A stretch of DNA of 64,000 nucleotides from Hesseltinella vesiculosa (taxonomy: Eukaryota; Mucoromycota; Mucoromycetes; Mucorales; Cunninghamellaceae): assembly GCA_002104935.1 (NCBI GenBank), contig MCGT01000009.1, forward strand, positions 620,001 to 684,000, read 5' to 3'. The notes under the pieces were generated by a model. It made no database searches. It was not told the DNA's origin and was given only the letters and a program-made list of their open reading frames with translations. Made by a program: the position numbers and the translations under genes. Below, piece by piece: positions 1 through 10,919 of this stretch (its first letter is position 1; each line of letters begins with the position of its first letter).

Positions 1-2222
1 AGCTTGAGGGAGGCTTCTGAGAGATATTTTAACGTTTGGTCGCTGACGACAACTTCCTTGTCGCCACCGTATTCGGGAGGGATGACGACCTTTTTGGACA
101 GCTGGGTGAGAAGGTCGCCCAGGATCTTGGGGCACTCGTACACAGGTGCAGGAAGGGCGGTTTCATATGTAAATGGGCTTGGGTTCACATTTTCGGCCGG
201 ATCGTCCACATCTGCGAATTCATTCAGCTCCAGCGTGATTGGTTTATAAGTAGCGTCTACGCACAGCAGCGAGTACGACAAGTAGGCATCCGAGAACACC
301 ACCATACCAACAATAGGATTCACCGAGTCACTTTGTCACGTATTAAAAATAAAAAGATGAACAACGAAACATCCATTTGATCATTTTCCATACCTGGGGA
401 GAGGCGCGGTGTTGACCAAAGACAAGACATTGGCATTGATTTCACCTTGGTGTTTCGGGGTGATGCCTTGAGCCAGTTGACTTTTGATATTGGTGAGGTA
501 TTCAAGCCAAGGTGTCAAGGTGATAGCATGGACACCTGCGGCATGGAACACATAAAACTTATCGTCGTAACGTGGGTCGGCGACAAGACTCATGGGACAA
601 TGTGTAAGCTGCGTTTGGCTGGCGGCGTTAAATTGGAGGGTTTCGTACAGGGATGCCTTGGGTAAAAATTCGACAGATGACTGGAATTGCATCAACTAGG
701 TACACAGGCAAAAAGTTAAAAAAAAAAGTTAGCCCCGTCGCTCTTTTTTCCCCCATGCAGGCAAATGCTCAGTCATACAGCTTTGAAATCGGCCGATTTT
801 GTCTTGTCCGTCAGCTGCCATTGACCACCAATATCGCCAGGCAGAATGATATTCTGGATCGAGCCACAGTCGGTGGCTAACGACAGAACGGATATACCAG
901 AGGATCGGATCAGCAGCAGGTCGGTGACATCTTGGTCTTCGAGTTTGGTGCTATTTGCAACAACAAAAGGACCTTGGGGTTTCACTTTGCCATTGGATGC
1001 ATAGTCGATGGTGACGTGAAGCCCACTTCTGTCGAGAGACGGTCTGTGCGAGGATTGGATGTCCTGGAGCCATTTTTGCTGGAAGTGATAATTATAGTAA
1101 GTGGGTGTTGGCTTGCCATTGTTGATACTGAGGGCTTTGGAGCAATGGGTTCTTGTCACGTTCGTTAACAATTGCAGATGTTTTCGGCGCAGCACACTAG
1201 AAAGGTTTGAAGGAGTTACAGCCCCACCATCTCATTCATTTTTTTTTTCTTTCATCTTTTTACGTTTTCTTTGGTAGCACGGGGCACAGAGCATAGAGGT
1301 GGCCGTCGGTGGAGGCGTAGTAGACAGTCAGAGGTTCCCAGCCACTCGTGTCTTCGCTGGGGCCACCCAAAGTAAACGTGGCGATTTGGTCTCGGTCATC
1401 CATCTCGTCCTCGCAGCTGATCGTCATCGCTTGTGGCTTCTTCTTTCGTGATACCACCGACAGATCAAAGAGTTGCTCAGGTGAATTTACATCCGCAGAA
1501 ATATCAAACATCCTAAAAAAGAAGAAAAAAAGGCGTGGTTAGCATATCTATGACCTGTTTTCGTGATGCTTTTTTTTTTTTTTACCAGAGAAGGGAGTTC
1601 TCAGTGAGGAGCAAAAGATGGCAGTGAGATTCACTCAGAGGATGCCAGAGAGCCTTGTAGATATATAACTTATCCAAGCATTCAGGCCCGACCCGCCAAG
1701 ATTGGCAAGCAACATTACGCTGTGACAGAACGGTGATGGAGTCCAACTTTGAAGTGGAGAATCCTTTGGCAGGCATGGCCACCACCACGACCGATTGCAA
1801 GCCAATGACGGCCAGCATATTGCCTGATTCATTCGGCACCAGAGCTTGAATATCAAAGTCAATGTTGGGAGTGTCAATCACCTGAAGAAGATATCAGGTT
1901 AAAAAAAACGTGGATCCTAATCACCAGCCAGTCGCCTTGTGTTTACCTTGTAGGGCATGTTGAATAAAAACGAGAGATCAGCTGATTCATCTTCAAAGAG
2001 AGCTTGATTGGCTTCGACCCATGTGTCCTTGGAGGTGAAGAGATTGATGGCTCTGATCTGGGAGCCCACAGCCATCAACAGATCGTTTCCACGCAAAACC
2101 AAGAGGCGTTGTGACACGGGTGAAGTAGTGGTGCGGGTTTGTAGGTGTGAGATTTCCGTGTTGGAGGCTTGGAATATACTGCATTCCTCTAATTGTCCGA
2201 TCCAGTTATCTCGTAGACTCAT
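1..2222 (-). CDS. NUP88: Nucleoporin Nup88/Nup82 (partial, 3' end outside window)
   Basis: Exons, transcript order: 2222-1947, 1881-1586, 1512-1264, 1196-779, 695-394, 330-<1; all five introns are GT-AG. The product is the N-terminal beta-propeller part of a Nup88/Nup82-type nucleoporin, which in the family sits on the cytoplasmic face of the pore and anchors the Nup214/Nup159 mRNA-export module. Family-like stretches are VPNESGNMLAVIGLQSVVVV in exon 2, a KALWHP segment just after it, and NPIVGMVVFSDAYLSYSLL in exon 6. No catalytic motif is expected. The C-terminal coiled coil lies beyond the left edge. The start ATG at 2222 is only 147 bp from the divergent NSUN start. Identification rests on remembered family resemblance. 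Confidence 0.82.
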
Positions 2223-2369
2223 CTTTTTGTATACAATGGCAATAAAGGCTGTGGAAGGAAAAGAAAAAGGAGGGACGCTTGTTTTTTTTTTTTTAAAAAA
2301 AAAAAAAAAACCAGCAGCGACCCCGCCTCTTTTTTTTTTCTTTTCACCGCTCTTTTTCTTCTTCTTCCA
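2223..2369. promoter_or_regulatory. Compact divergent promoter, Nup88 / NSUN
   Basis: Only 147 bp separate the two start codons. The interval holds T and A tracts at about 2281-2310 and a pyrimidine-rich stretch immediately before the NSUN ATG. Both genes must draw their core promoters from this interval or from each other's coding sequence. No TATA box is evident. Confidence 0.5.
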
Positions 2370-3791
2370 ATGGCAATCAATGACGATGACAACTTACAAG
2401 AGCTAGAAGGATTGGCAGATCAGCTTGATGACAAGTCCCCTTCGTTTGACATTAACCAACTCCCAAAGTCATTCCAAACATTTCTGAAAGACAATGCCAT
2501 TGATCCTCAGATCTATTCGATCGTACGCCTGCCTCGCTACATTCGATGGAACACCCATATACCCGAGCCTCAACTGCCTACATTGGCTCAATTAAAGCAA
2601 CAATTGCATACCGACGATGTCTGGCAAGTGCCTGGCCTCACTGGATTCTTTGGCATTGGTCCCACATCAACACGTTTAGTGGACATTCCTGCGTAAAAAA
2701 ACCAGATCCCTGCTAAAAAAAATCACTCACCGACTTTACTTTTTTTTTTTTTCTGACAGGTACAAGGACAAGAAAGTGTTTGGCATTGACCTCAGTTCAG
2801 CCGTTGCCGTCGAGGCTTTGGAGATTGACAAGGACGACCATTTACTGGATGTGTGCTGTGCTCCTGGCGCCAAGCTTTGCATGATGGCCAATCTCTTAGG
2901 CCACCAAGGCACAGGCACAGCTACTGGTGTCGATATCGCAGCCCACCGCCTGGCCACCTGTCGCTCTCTCATCCGCAAATACAAGATTGGCCAGCGAATC
3001 CGACTCTATGAAGCTGACGCCACCACGTTTTCCTTGACAGCGCCTTTACGCCTTGGTGCCAAAACGCTGTCCAAGAAAGGTGACAGTCCACCCGCGGACG
3101 ATCACAGTGACAGCAGGAACACCGACGACCAGCCACCTCCTGCAAAGAAACCAAAGACGGAACAAGCCGTGCAAAAGCCGTTCTGGGCCTCCCGGCTACT
3201 GCGCACCTCTGGAAATGACCCAGTACGTCTGTATGACAAGGTCCTTGTCGATGCTGAATGTACGCACGATGGTTCGATTAGTCATATTCTCAAGGTAAAA
3301 AATGAAAGTAAAATAATAGCGATACGCTTCTGACTTTAGATGTTTCCTGTAGTATGAAAAATGGGGCTGGGATGCGTTTGAAAGCAACTTTATGGACACG
3401 CATCGGCTGAATACCATCTGCGAGTTACAGGTAAGAAAGAAGGGCATTGGGAGATTAGTGGTAGCTGCTTACATTTGCTGTCTAGCGGAATCTGATGAAA
3501 CAAGGGTGGGCTATGTTGCGAACCGGCGGGATCATGGTCTACAGCACCTGCTCGCTAACCATCAAGCAAAACGAAGAAAATGTTGCCTGGTTTCTGACCG
3601 AGCATCCTGAGGCGCACCTGGAGCCTGTGCCATTATCTTCACAGCTTGGCATCCGGCTGGCCGAGATCAAGAAAGTCCAAACGACAGGCGCCATCCAGGA
3701 CTTGATGAACCAACACTGTGTCCGCTTTGATCCCCTCCTCAGCAACACCAGTGGGTTCTTTTTGGCGAAATTCACAAAATCAGCAAAATAA
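2370..3791 (+). CDS. NOL1/NOP2/Sun (NSUN) RNA cytosine-C5 methyltransferase
   Basis: Exons 2370-2692, 2760-3294, 3353-3430, 3486-3791; 413 aa. It is an S-adenosylmethionine-dependent RNA m5C methyltransferase. The SAM-binding motif DVCCAPGAK lies near residue 137. Motif IV reads VLVDAECTHDGS (about residue 270); the usual DAPC is DAEC here, but its cysteine is kept. Motif VI is YSTCSL (about residue 330) and supplies the second cysteine. The C-terminus FDPLLSNTSGFFLAKF is typical of the fold. An acidic and lysine-rich insert (about 3090-3170, AKKPKT) could act as a nuclear signal. The substrate, tRNA or rRNA, cannot be told from sequence; the DAECTHDG variant suggests a distinct NSUN subgroup rather than Nop2 or Trm4. 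Confidence 0.85.
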
Positions 3792-4347
3792 AATGCTTCC
3801 AGATGTTGTATGCAGGTAGCAGCAATGAATGCGTTCTATTGTCGGCTGCGAGTACGCTCTCCTGGGAATCGTGTGCTGAAAAGAAGCTGGACAAACATTC
3901 GAGTCTGCCAAGAGAAGGCCTGGCTATGCCCCGTTAAAAGTCCAGGCTACCCAGCTCTTGAATGGCCCGTAGCCGGGGTTATTTCACGTGCTATTCCAAA
4001 CGGCAAGCATTTGAAAAAGATGCACAGTGCATTGGCGGTTTCCACTCGTCTGTCACCAGGTTTGACGCATCGTCTAGGAGATTGTGGTGGTCTTTCGACC
4101 TGCCTTGATCTTTTTCTTTTATATCTTCAGATTTTTTTTTCAATTTGCATTTCTTTATTCGGATTTTTTTAAGCAGAGGCTAACCATACAAACATGCAGG
4201 AGATCTACAACATGGACAATTACAATAGAACAAAAATGAACGGAAGGGTGGGAAAATACGATCAAGGGATGTTTACAGAAATGATGACAAGGTAGGGGAA
4301 TGCAAAGAATGATAAAAATAAAAATAATAATAATAATAAAAAAACGT
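3792..4347. other. Convergent intergenic region
   Basis: The 3' ends of the NSUN gene (+) and LSG1 (-) converge here. A 120-codon open frame at 3810-4172 has no family resemblance and no splice support. T-rich runs at 4131-4170 and A/T runs at 4311-4343 are the likely 3' UTR signals. I see no gene. Confidence 0.6.
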
Positions 4348-6725
4348 TTACATGTAATCGTAGCCAGCTCCACTTCGTTGCTTGACGTTCTTTTTGCCCT
4401 TCTTTCTCTTCTTGCCGGGAGCGACACCTGCGTCGGCGAGATTTTGCTGGACCATGGCTAGGCGTTCGCGGCGGGACTGAGGAATGATGGTGCCGTCTTC
4501 GGCGACGCGTTGTTGATGAGGGAACAGATTGACACGGTTAAAGCCGTTGGGCATCATCTGGGCATATTTGCCGGTGATGCGTGGAGCAGCCGTGTGTTTC
4601 TGGAAAAACGCCTTGTCAACAGCCTCCGTGCGAGAGCCGGCAATCAACTTGGAGCCAGCAGCAGGTGCTACGTAATTGGCAGCGTGTGCAGGCACACGCG
4701 TCACTGGCGCAGCCTTTTTCTGGATCTCCATCGCCTTGGCATGGTTTTCTCGGTTGAACACATCACTTTCGGTATCGGGAGGTGGGTGGCAGTACAACAG
4801 TTTGCCCTAGTTTGAAAAAAAAAAAAGCATGAGACGGTAGCCATGGGCAATGAAAAAATAGGAAGAAGAGATCGCTTACGTTGACATAGTCCTTCAGGAT
4901 GTAGCGAGCAGCGCGGGCTTCATCAGGATTGCCTTGACTAGATCTGAAGTAACCGCGAGCAACTGATTTGATAAAAAAATATATAATAATGAGCGTTCAG
5001 CTGAAGAGAAAGCCGGGTGAACTTACTGGCGTAAGTAGAACACAGTTCAGCACTTGTGGGAACACCAGAGCCTCCATCTTCTATGGGCATGGTGCGGATC
5101 TTGATACCATAGGTGGCTTCGAGTACAGGTTGAGGGATACGGCGAGCGACCAAGGCGGTGGGGCCAGTGTGGTCGCGCAATTGATCGATGGGCAGCACAC
5201 CGTTACAGACCTGGTCAGCCTTGGTGGTGGAGAAGGTAGGGAAGACCAGCCCAGGACAATCACACAAGATCAGGTCGGACGACAGGTGGATGGTTTGGAA
5301 GTGCTTGGTTTTACCAGGGGTAGAGGACACCGACACACACTTTTCACCGATCAGGGCATTGATGGTACTGGATTTACCGACGTTGGGATAGCCCACCAAA
5401 CCAATGATGGTCTTGCGTTCGCGTTGCTCGCCTTCTTCGGTTTCGTCTTCGCTGTCATGAATATCGGGTGTTTGATCGATCAGCAGCTCCAGCAGGTTAG
5501 CCGTGGTGCGGATGCGAATGCGTTCATCTTGCAGGGTTGTGGTGGCCAAGGAGTCCACCAAGTCGGCGGTATCATCCTTTGGTTGTTCATCCTCGGCGGC
5601 TGTGTCGGTTTGGTCATTTTGGATTTCTTGGTCATCCTCGCTGTCGTAGCCGTCTTCATCCTCGCTGGTGTCGTCGTCGTCGTCGTCACCGCTGGACTGG
5701 AGTTCTTCTTGTTCCTGTTGCTGTCTCAGAGCCTCTTGGGCGGTGGCGGCGGCCTTGGCAGAGAAAAAGGTATACTGGATTCCGACTTTGTCAAAATGAT
5801 CGGCCCATTGTGTTCTGCAAAGCGGGGAGAAACGAAGAGTGAGCCAAGTGCGGAAACACAGGCCATGTTTTACCTTTGGTCATCACTGAGAAGATCAGCC
5901 TTGTTGATCAAGAGCAAGTTGTTTTTGCGAGGGTCGATTTCTTTGACATATTTCTCGACATCGGCACTGCGGAAAAGCAGTGGGTTTCGGGCATCGACGA
6001 TTTGAACAATCAAACTGGAGCGTTCAATGACGCGCCATAGCTGTCGCCACACTTCCAAATTCTTTTCATAAGGCGTCAACAGCAGACCTTCGTCGTCTTC
6101 CAACCTGGGTGAAAGAGTGGAGAGTGAGACATGATCTGGTAGGAAAAAAAAAAGGGGGGGGGGAGTGAGACTTACTGGGCCATGCCACGGCGCCAATCCA
6201 AAAAGCTTTCACGTTCCTTGCGGTGCAGCTGGTCGGCGGTCATGGATTTGTCCCACTGGGGTCGTCTAGGCACGGTCAATCGATCGACACTGGCTTCTTG
6301 TTTTTCCAATCGCAATTGCTCTTCTTTGTCCAAGGAAAGGAAAGGATTGTTGTAAGAATCTTGAACCACTTTTACATTGAGCCGTTCTAAAAAAAAAAAG
6401 GGCTTGGGTTAGATCGTTCAAGATCTCCCACGGCACTCTTTACCAGCAGTGAATTCGGTGCCGGCTAATTGAGCTGTGCTAAGGAAAGCTTCCAAGTCGT
6501 TTTCTTGAGTGATACTACGCATTTTCATCCAATCGTCGCCTTCATGAAGCTCGGTGGTGTGCTAGAGATTGGCACAAACAGGTTTAGTCTTTGCAAAAGT
6601 CCTTTGTTTTTAAGCGTCATTACCAGCTTGCCTTCGTCAAGGGCAATGGCCTTATGACCTTGGAAACGAGATTTAATAACAGCACGACCAAGAGAACTGG
6701 ATCCTTTCTTTCCTTTGGGTGGCAT
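4348..6725 (-). CDS. LSG1: Large-subunit GTPase LSG1 (60S ribosome maturation)
   Basis: Exons: 6725-6624, 6561-6444, 6386-6176, 6104-5874, 5814-5027, 4962-4880, 4806-4348; 663 aa. LSG1 is a cytoplasmic, circularly permuted GTPase that releases the export adaptor Nmd3 from pre-60S subunits. The permuted motif order is directly visible: G4 (LLINKADLL) precedes an acidic Asp/Glu-rich insert, then G1 (GYPNVGKSS), a switch region with STPGKTKHFQT, and G3 (DCPGL). The N-terminus (MPPKGKKGSSSLGRAV) and the Lys-rich tail (KKRKKGKKN) match the family, as does the RRPQWDKSMTADQL segment. The gene is divergent from Lon. Confidence in family and full length is high. Confidence 0.96.
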
Positions 6726-7044
6726 GGTCAACGATCAATGAAAAAGAAAAAAAAAAAAAAAAAAAGAAAGAGGGATTCAAAAAAAAAAGCTTTTCAGAAA
6801 AAAAAAAAAAGCCGTCGGGCGCAGTTGGAGCTGGGAGCCCATTTGTCATCGGGCAGGTCTGAATTTTTTCATTTTCGTCGGTTCTTTGCACTTTCACTGT
6901 TTTTCCATTGACTATTATTAATAGTTTCTTTTTTTTAACTCCCATTCGTTTTGCTCGTTGTTGCTTCAACCTTACAGATTCTCTTTCCTTTTATTTTTTA
7001 ATTGATACTCGATTGATCGGGTAAAAAAAAAAGAATCAGCCTTG
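6726..7044. promoter_or_regulatory. Divergent promoter region, LSG1 / Lon
   Basis: The 319 bp between the start codons contain A runs at 6748-6766, 6779-6788 and 6799-6811, a mixed central segment and T runs near 6929. The A runs face LSG1 as sense-strand T tracts in its 5' leader, the same pattern as other leaders in this window. No specific factor site is assignable. Confidence 0.45.
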
Positions 7045-10000
7045 ATGAATTCGTCGTTTCTAATCCATGTGTCAAAAACAATCTCACGGTCCAAATTCAA
7101 CCAATCCGTTGCTGCACAGCTGCAAGGCCAGCGGCCCTTCTCATCACTAACACCTCGTACTGGAGTCACTGTCTTTGGTAGCGAAACAGTGCGCCAGTCT
7201 CTGCAGGCATCCACCTCCCTGCTCGTCATCCAACCTGTCAAAAAAGCGAGCCTGTCGGTCCTGCAGCAACAATGTCGCCACGCAAGCTCGTCAGCGATGA
7301 AACTGCAAGATCGTGATCCTAAAGATGATTCATTCCAAGGTGGCGAAGGCGGTGCAGCTGCCAATGGTGGTGGCCATGAAGAAGGAAGCGGTGGCGACGG
7401 CCACCATGGCGGCGGCGGCAAAAGCGATGTCTTCAACACGCAGCTGGAAAAACCGTCGGTGCCGGATATCTATCCTCAAGTGCTTGCCTTGCCGATTGCA
7501 CGTCGGCCACTGTTCCCAGGCTTTTACAAAGCCGTGGTGGTCAAGGATCCCAACGTGACCGCGGCCATCAAGGAATTGCTCAAGCGGGGCCAGCCATATG
7601 TCGGTGCCTTTCTGCTCAAGGACGAGGACCTGGACGTTGACGTCATCCAATCCATGGATCAAGTCCACCCCGTCGGGGTGTTTGCCCAGATCACCAGTGT
7701 GTTCCCAGCCAGCGCCAGCAAGGATGGCAAGGAGGAAGATGCTGGCCTGACAGCCGTGTTGTACCCTCACCGTCGTATCCGCATGACCAGCTTGGTGCCC
7801 AATGCTTCAAAGGCACCGGAAGCCAGCATCCTGACCGAGCAGCCACCTCTCGCCTACGAACTCGAAAAACAGACGACGGAGGCCCCCAAGGCCGATACCG
7901 CTCCTCCCACGCCTCCAGCCGCTGCCGTCTCAGCCGACGCCGTCGCTGACCCGGCCGAACCATTTAAAGAAGAACCTCTTTTGGAGGATGCTCGATCAGA
8001 AGGTAAAGTGAAAAGGCGAGCGAGGTAGGGCAGAGGACTGACGTCGCTTGTTTAGAAACGTTGGTGGACGAGTCAGAGTCGGACAAATCTCAGAGCCCAC
8101 AGTACGCCACCGCCTTTTTACGTGATTATGGCATTTCGCTTGCCAACGTCGAAAACCTGGAAGACCTGCCCTACTCCAAAAAAAGCCCTCTTGTGCGCGC
8201 CGTCACCTCGGAAATCGTGTCCGTCTTCAAGGACATTGCGTCGCTCAATCCCTTGTTCCGAGACCAAATCGCCAGCTTCTCCATGTCTCAGTCAGCCGGC
8301 AACGTGTTTGAAGAGCCAGCCAAGCTGGCCGACTTTGCTGCTGCCGTGTCGACCGGCGAACCCAATGAACTCCAAGAAGTGCTCGAGACGCTGGCGGTGG
8401 ACGAGCGTCTGCAGAAATCACTGCTTGTGCTCAAGAAGGAGCTGATGAATGCCCAGCTGCAAAACAAGATCTCCAAAGAAGTCGAAAGCAAGATTGCCAA
8501 ACGCCAGCGCGAATACTACTTGATGGAGCAGCTCAAGGGAATCAAGAAAGAGCTTGGTCTGGAAACCGATGGCAAGGACAAGCTTGTCGAAGGCTTCAAG
8601 GAGCGTGCTGAGAAATTGGCCATGCCCGAGAGTGTCAAAAAGGTGTTTGACGAGGCAAGTGGGAAAAATAGATGGGGGCGCATGGGAATGGCATGGGAAA
8701 TCGCTGACTTTTTTTTTTTTTTTTTTTTTTTGGTATTTTTTTCATTTAGGAAATCAACAAGCTGGCGCATTTAGAACCCGCCGCTTCGGAATTCAACGTG
8801 ACACGGAACTACTTGGACTGGTTGACACAGATCCCCTGGGGCCAGCGATCGCACGAGAATTTCAACATGAAGCATGCCAAGTTTGTGCTGGATGAGGATC
8901 ACTATGGACTCAAGGACGTCAAGGACCGGATCATGGAATTCATTGCTGTCAGCAAGCTGCGTGGGTCGGTGGAAGGCAAGATTCTGTGTCTGTCTGGCCC
9001 TCCTGGCGTGGGCAAGACCTCGATCGGCAAGAGCATTGCGCGCGCCCTCGACCGTGAATTCTATCGCTTCTCGGTGGGTGGTCTGACGGACGTGGCCGAA
9101 ATCAAGGGCCATCGTCGCACATATGTGGGTGCCATGCCTGGCAAGGTCATCCAAGCGCTTAAAAAGGTCCAGACCGAAAACCCGCTTATCCTGATTGACG
9201 AAATCGACAAGATTGGACGTGGCCACCAAGGCGATCCTTCGTCAGCCTTGCTTGAGCTGCTGGATCCTGAACAAAACTCGAGCTTCCTGGACCACTACAT
9301 GGACGTGCCCATCGACTTGTCCAAGGTCCTGTTTGTCTGCACAGCCAACGTTCTCGACACGATTCCTGGTCCGCTGTTGGATCGGATGGAAGTCATCCAG
9401 CTCTCGGGCTACGTGGCCGAAGAAAAGGCTGCCATTGCCTCGACCTACCTCGTGCCCCAAGCTCGTAAGGCCTCTGGTCTGGAACACGTCAATGTGAACC
9501 TGACGTCGGATGCCGTCGACGCCCTGATCAAGAACTACTGCCGTGAAAGCGGAGTGCGCAACCTGAAGAAGCAGATCGAAAAGGTCTTCCGCAAGGCAGC
9601 TCTGAACGTCGTCAACCAAGTTGGTGCCAACGACCAAGAAGACGCTCCTGTTTCTGCCGAAGCTACCGCCACCTCCGACAGCTCGGCTTCCCAAGAAGAG
9701 CCTGTGGATCAGCCCAAGCATGACGTCTCTGGTGAAGACCGTCCACCTTTGACCGTGCCGGAAGACATCAAGATCGACATTGATACCGCTTCTTTGCGTG
9801 ACTACGTCGGCCCTGCCGTCTTCCAATCCGACCGTCTCTACGACCAAACTCCTCCTGGTGTTGTTATGGGCCTTGCCTGGACAAGCATGGGTAAGAATGA
9901 AAAATTAAAATGAAAAAAAAAAAAATGAGCCGGTCCAACCATGTTTCTCCGTGGTTTTTGATTAGGTGGCTCGTCGCTGTACATTGAATCTGTGCTGGAA

Positions 10001-10623
10001 TCGTCGCTGTCAGCCAAATCCTCGCCTGGTTTAAGTAAGACCGGTCAACTTGGCGATGTCATGAAGGAATCCACCAGCATTGCCTACACCTTTGCCAAAT
10101 CTCTGATGGCCACCCAGTACCCCAACAACCAATTCTTTGAAAAGGCCAAGCTGCATCTCCACTGTCCTGCCGGTGCCGTCCCTAAAGATGGTAAGATCAG
10201 GGAAAAAAAAATAGCCTGGAAGGACGCGCTGACGAGTTCGTTTACAAATTTGGAAAAGGACCTTCGGCTGGTATCACCATGGCCACTGCTTTGATTTCTT
10301 TGGCCTTGAACCATTCTGTGAAGCCCAACATTGCAATGACGGGTGAACTGACATTGACGGGCAAGGTGCTGCAGATCGGCGGCCTCAAGGAAAAGACCAT
10401 TGCTGCCAAACGATCCAAGGTCGATACCATCTTATTCCCCAAGGACAACCAGGCCGACTGGGACGACTTGCCGGAGCACATCAAGGAAGGCATGACCGGG
10501 ATTGCCGTCGATACCTATGACGACGTCTTCAAGGTTGTTTTTGCCGACGTGACCAAGGACCAGGCGGAACATATTTGGGATGACAAATTGAAGGAAGAAG
10601 TCAAGGACCCCGCTCCTGCCTAG
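7045..10623 (+). CDS. PIM1: Mitochondrial Lon protease (PIM1)
   Basis: Exons 7045-8002, 8056-8654, 8750-9890, 9966-10190, 10259-10623; 1095 aa. This is the ATP-dependent serine protease of the mitochondrial matrix that degrades misfolded and oxidised proteins. The N-terminus is rich in Arg, Ser and Lys, fitting a matrix presequence. The substrate-binding LON domain begins around [15 protein letters not shown]. Walker A is GPPGVGKT (about residue 602) and Walker B is [11 protein letters not shown]. The protease active site is GPSAG with Ser977 and GGLKEK with Lys1020, 43 residues apart as in bacterial Lon. Gly-rich and acidic low-complexity inserts (7340-7430; 9630-9760) are poorly conserved linkers. 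Intron 2 (8655-8749) starts with GC, not GT, and holds a T23 tract. Confidence 0.97.
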
Positions 10624-10755
10624 GCTGGGGCTGTCGTCATTGGTTATCCTCATTCTTCTTCTTCCTTTTCTATCTCGCTCAGTTTAACTTCACATTGCAC
10701 ATATCCCACCCCGCTCTTTGTTTACATCAGGTTTTTATTTTTTTTGTAGATTTGT

Positions 10756-10761
10756 AATAAA
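10756..10761 (+). terminator. Putative poly(A) signal of the Lon gene
   Basis: An exact AATAAA lies 133 bp after the Lon stop codon in T-rich DNA, before the convergent permease gene. Confidence 0.45.
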
Positions 10762-10919
10762 TTTCTTTTTACAAGGAAAAAAAGGTGCCAGGGAACAAAA
10801 GGCGTTGCGGCGGATGATCTATCGACCAGATATGTCCTTTCTACGTATCTTCGTGTAGTAGCAGAATATCCTACCCAAGTGCGAGAGAGGTGGTGATCAT
10901 GGGTGAGGCTCGGCGTGTC

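Noticed and set aside
4968..6005. 345-codon plus-strand frame
   Set aside because: It is the antisense shadow of LSG1, whose GTPase motifs on the other strand are unmistakable; the Gly/Val-rich antisense product has no family.
9242..9847. 201-codon minus-strand frame
   Set aside because: Antisense shadow of the Lon AAA+ module.
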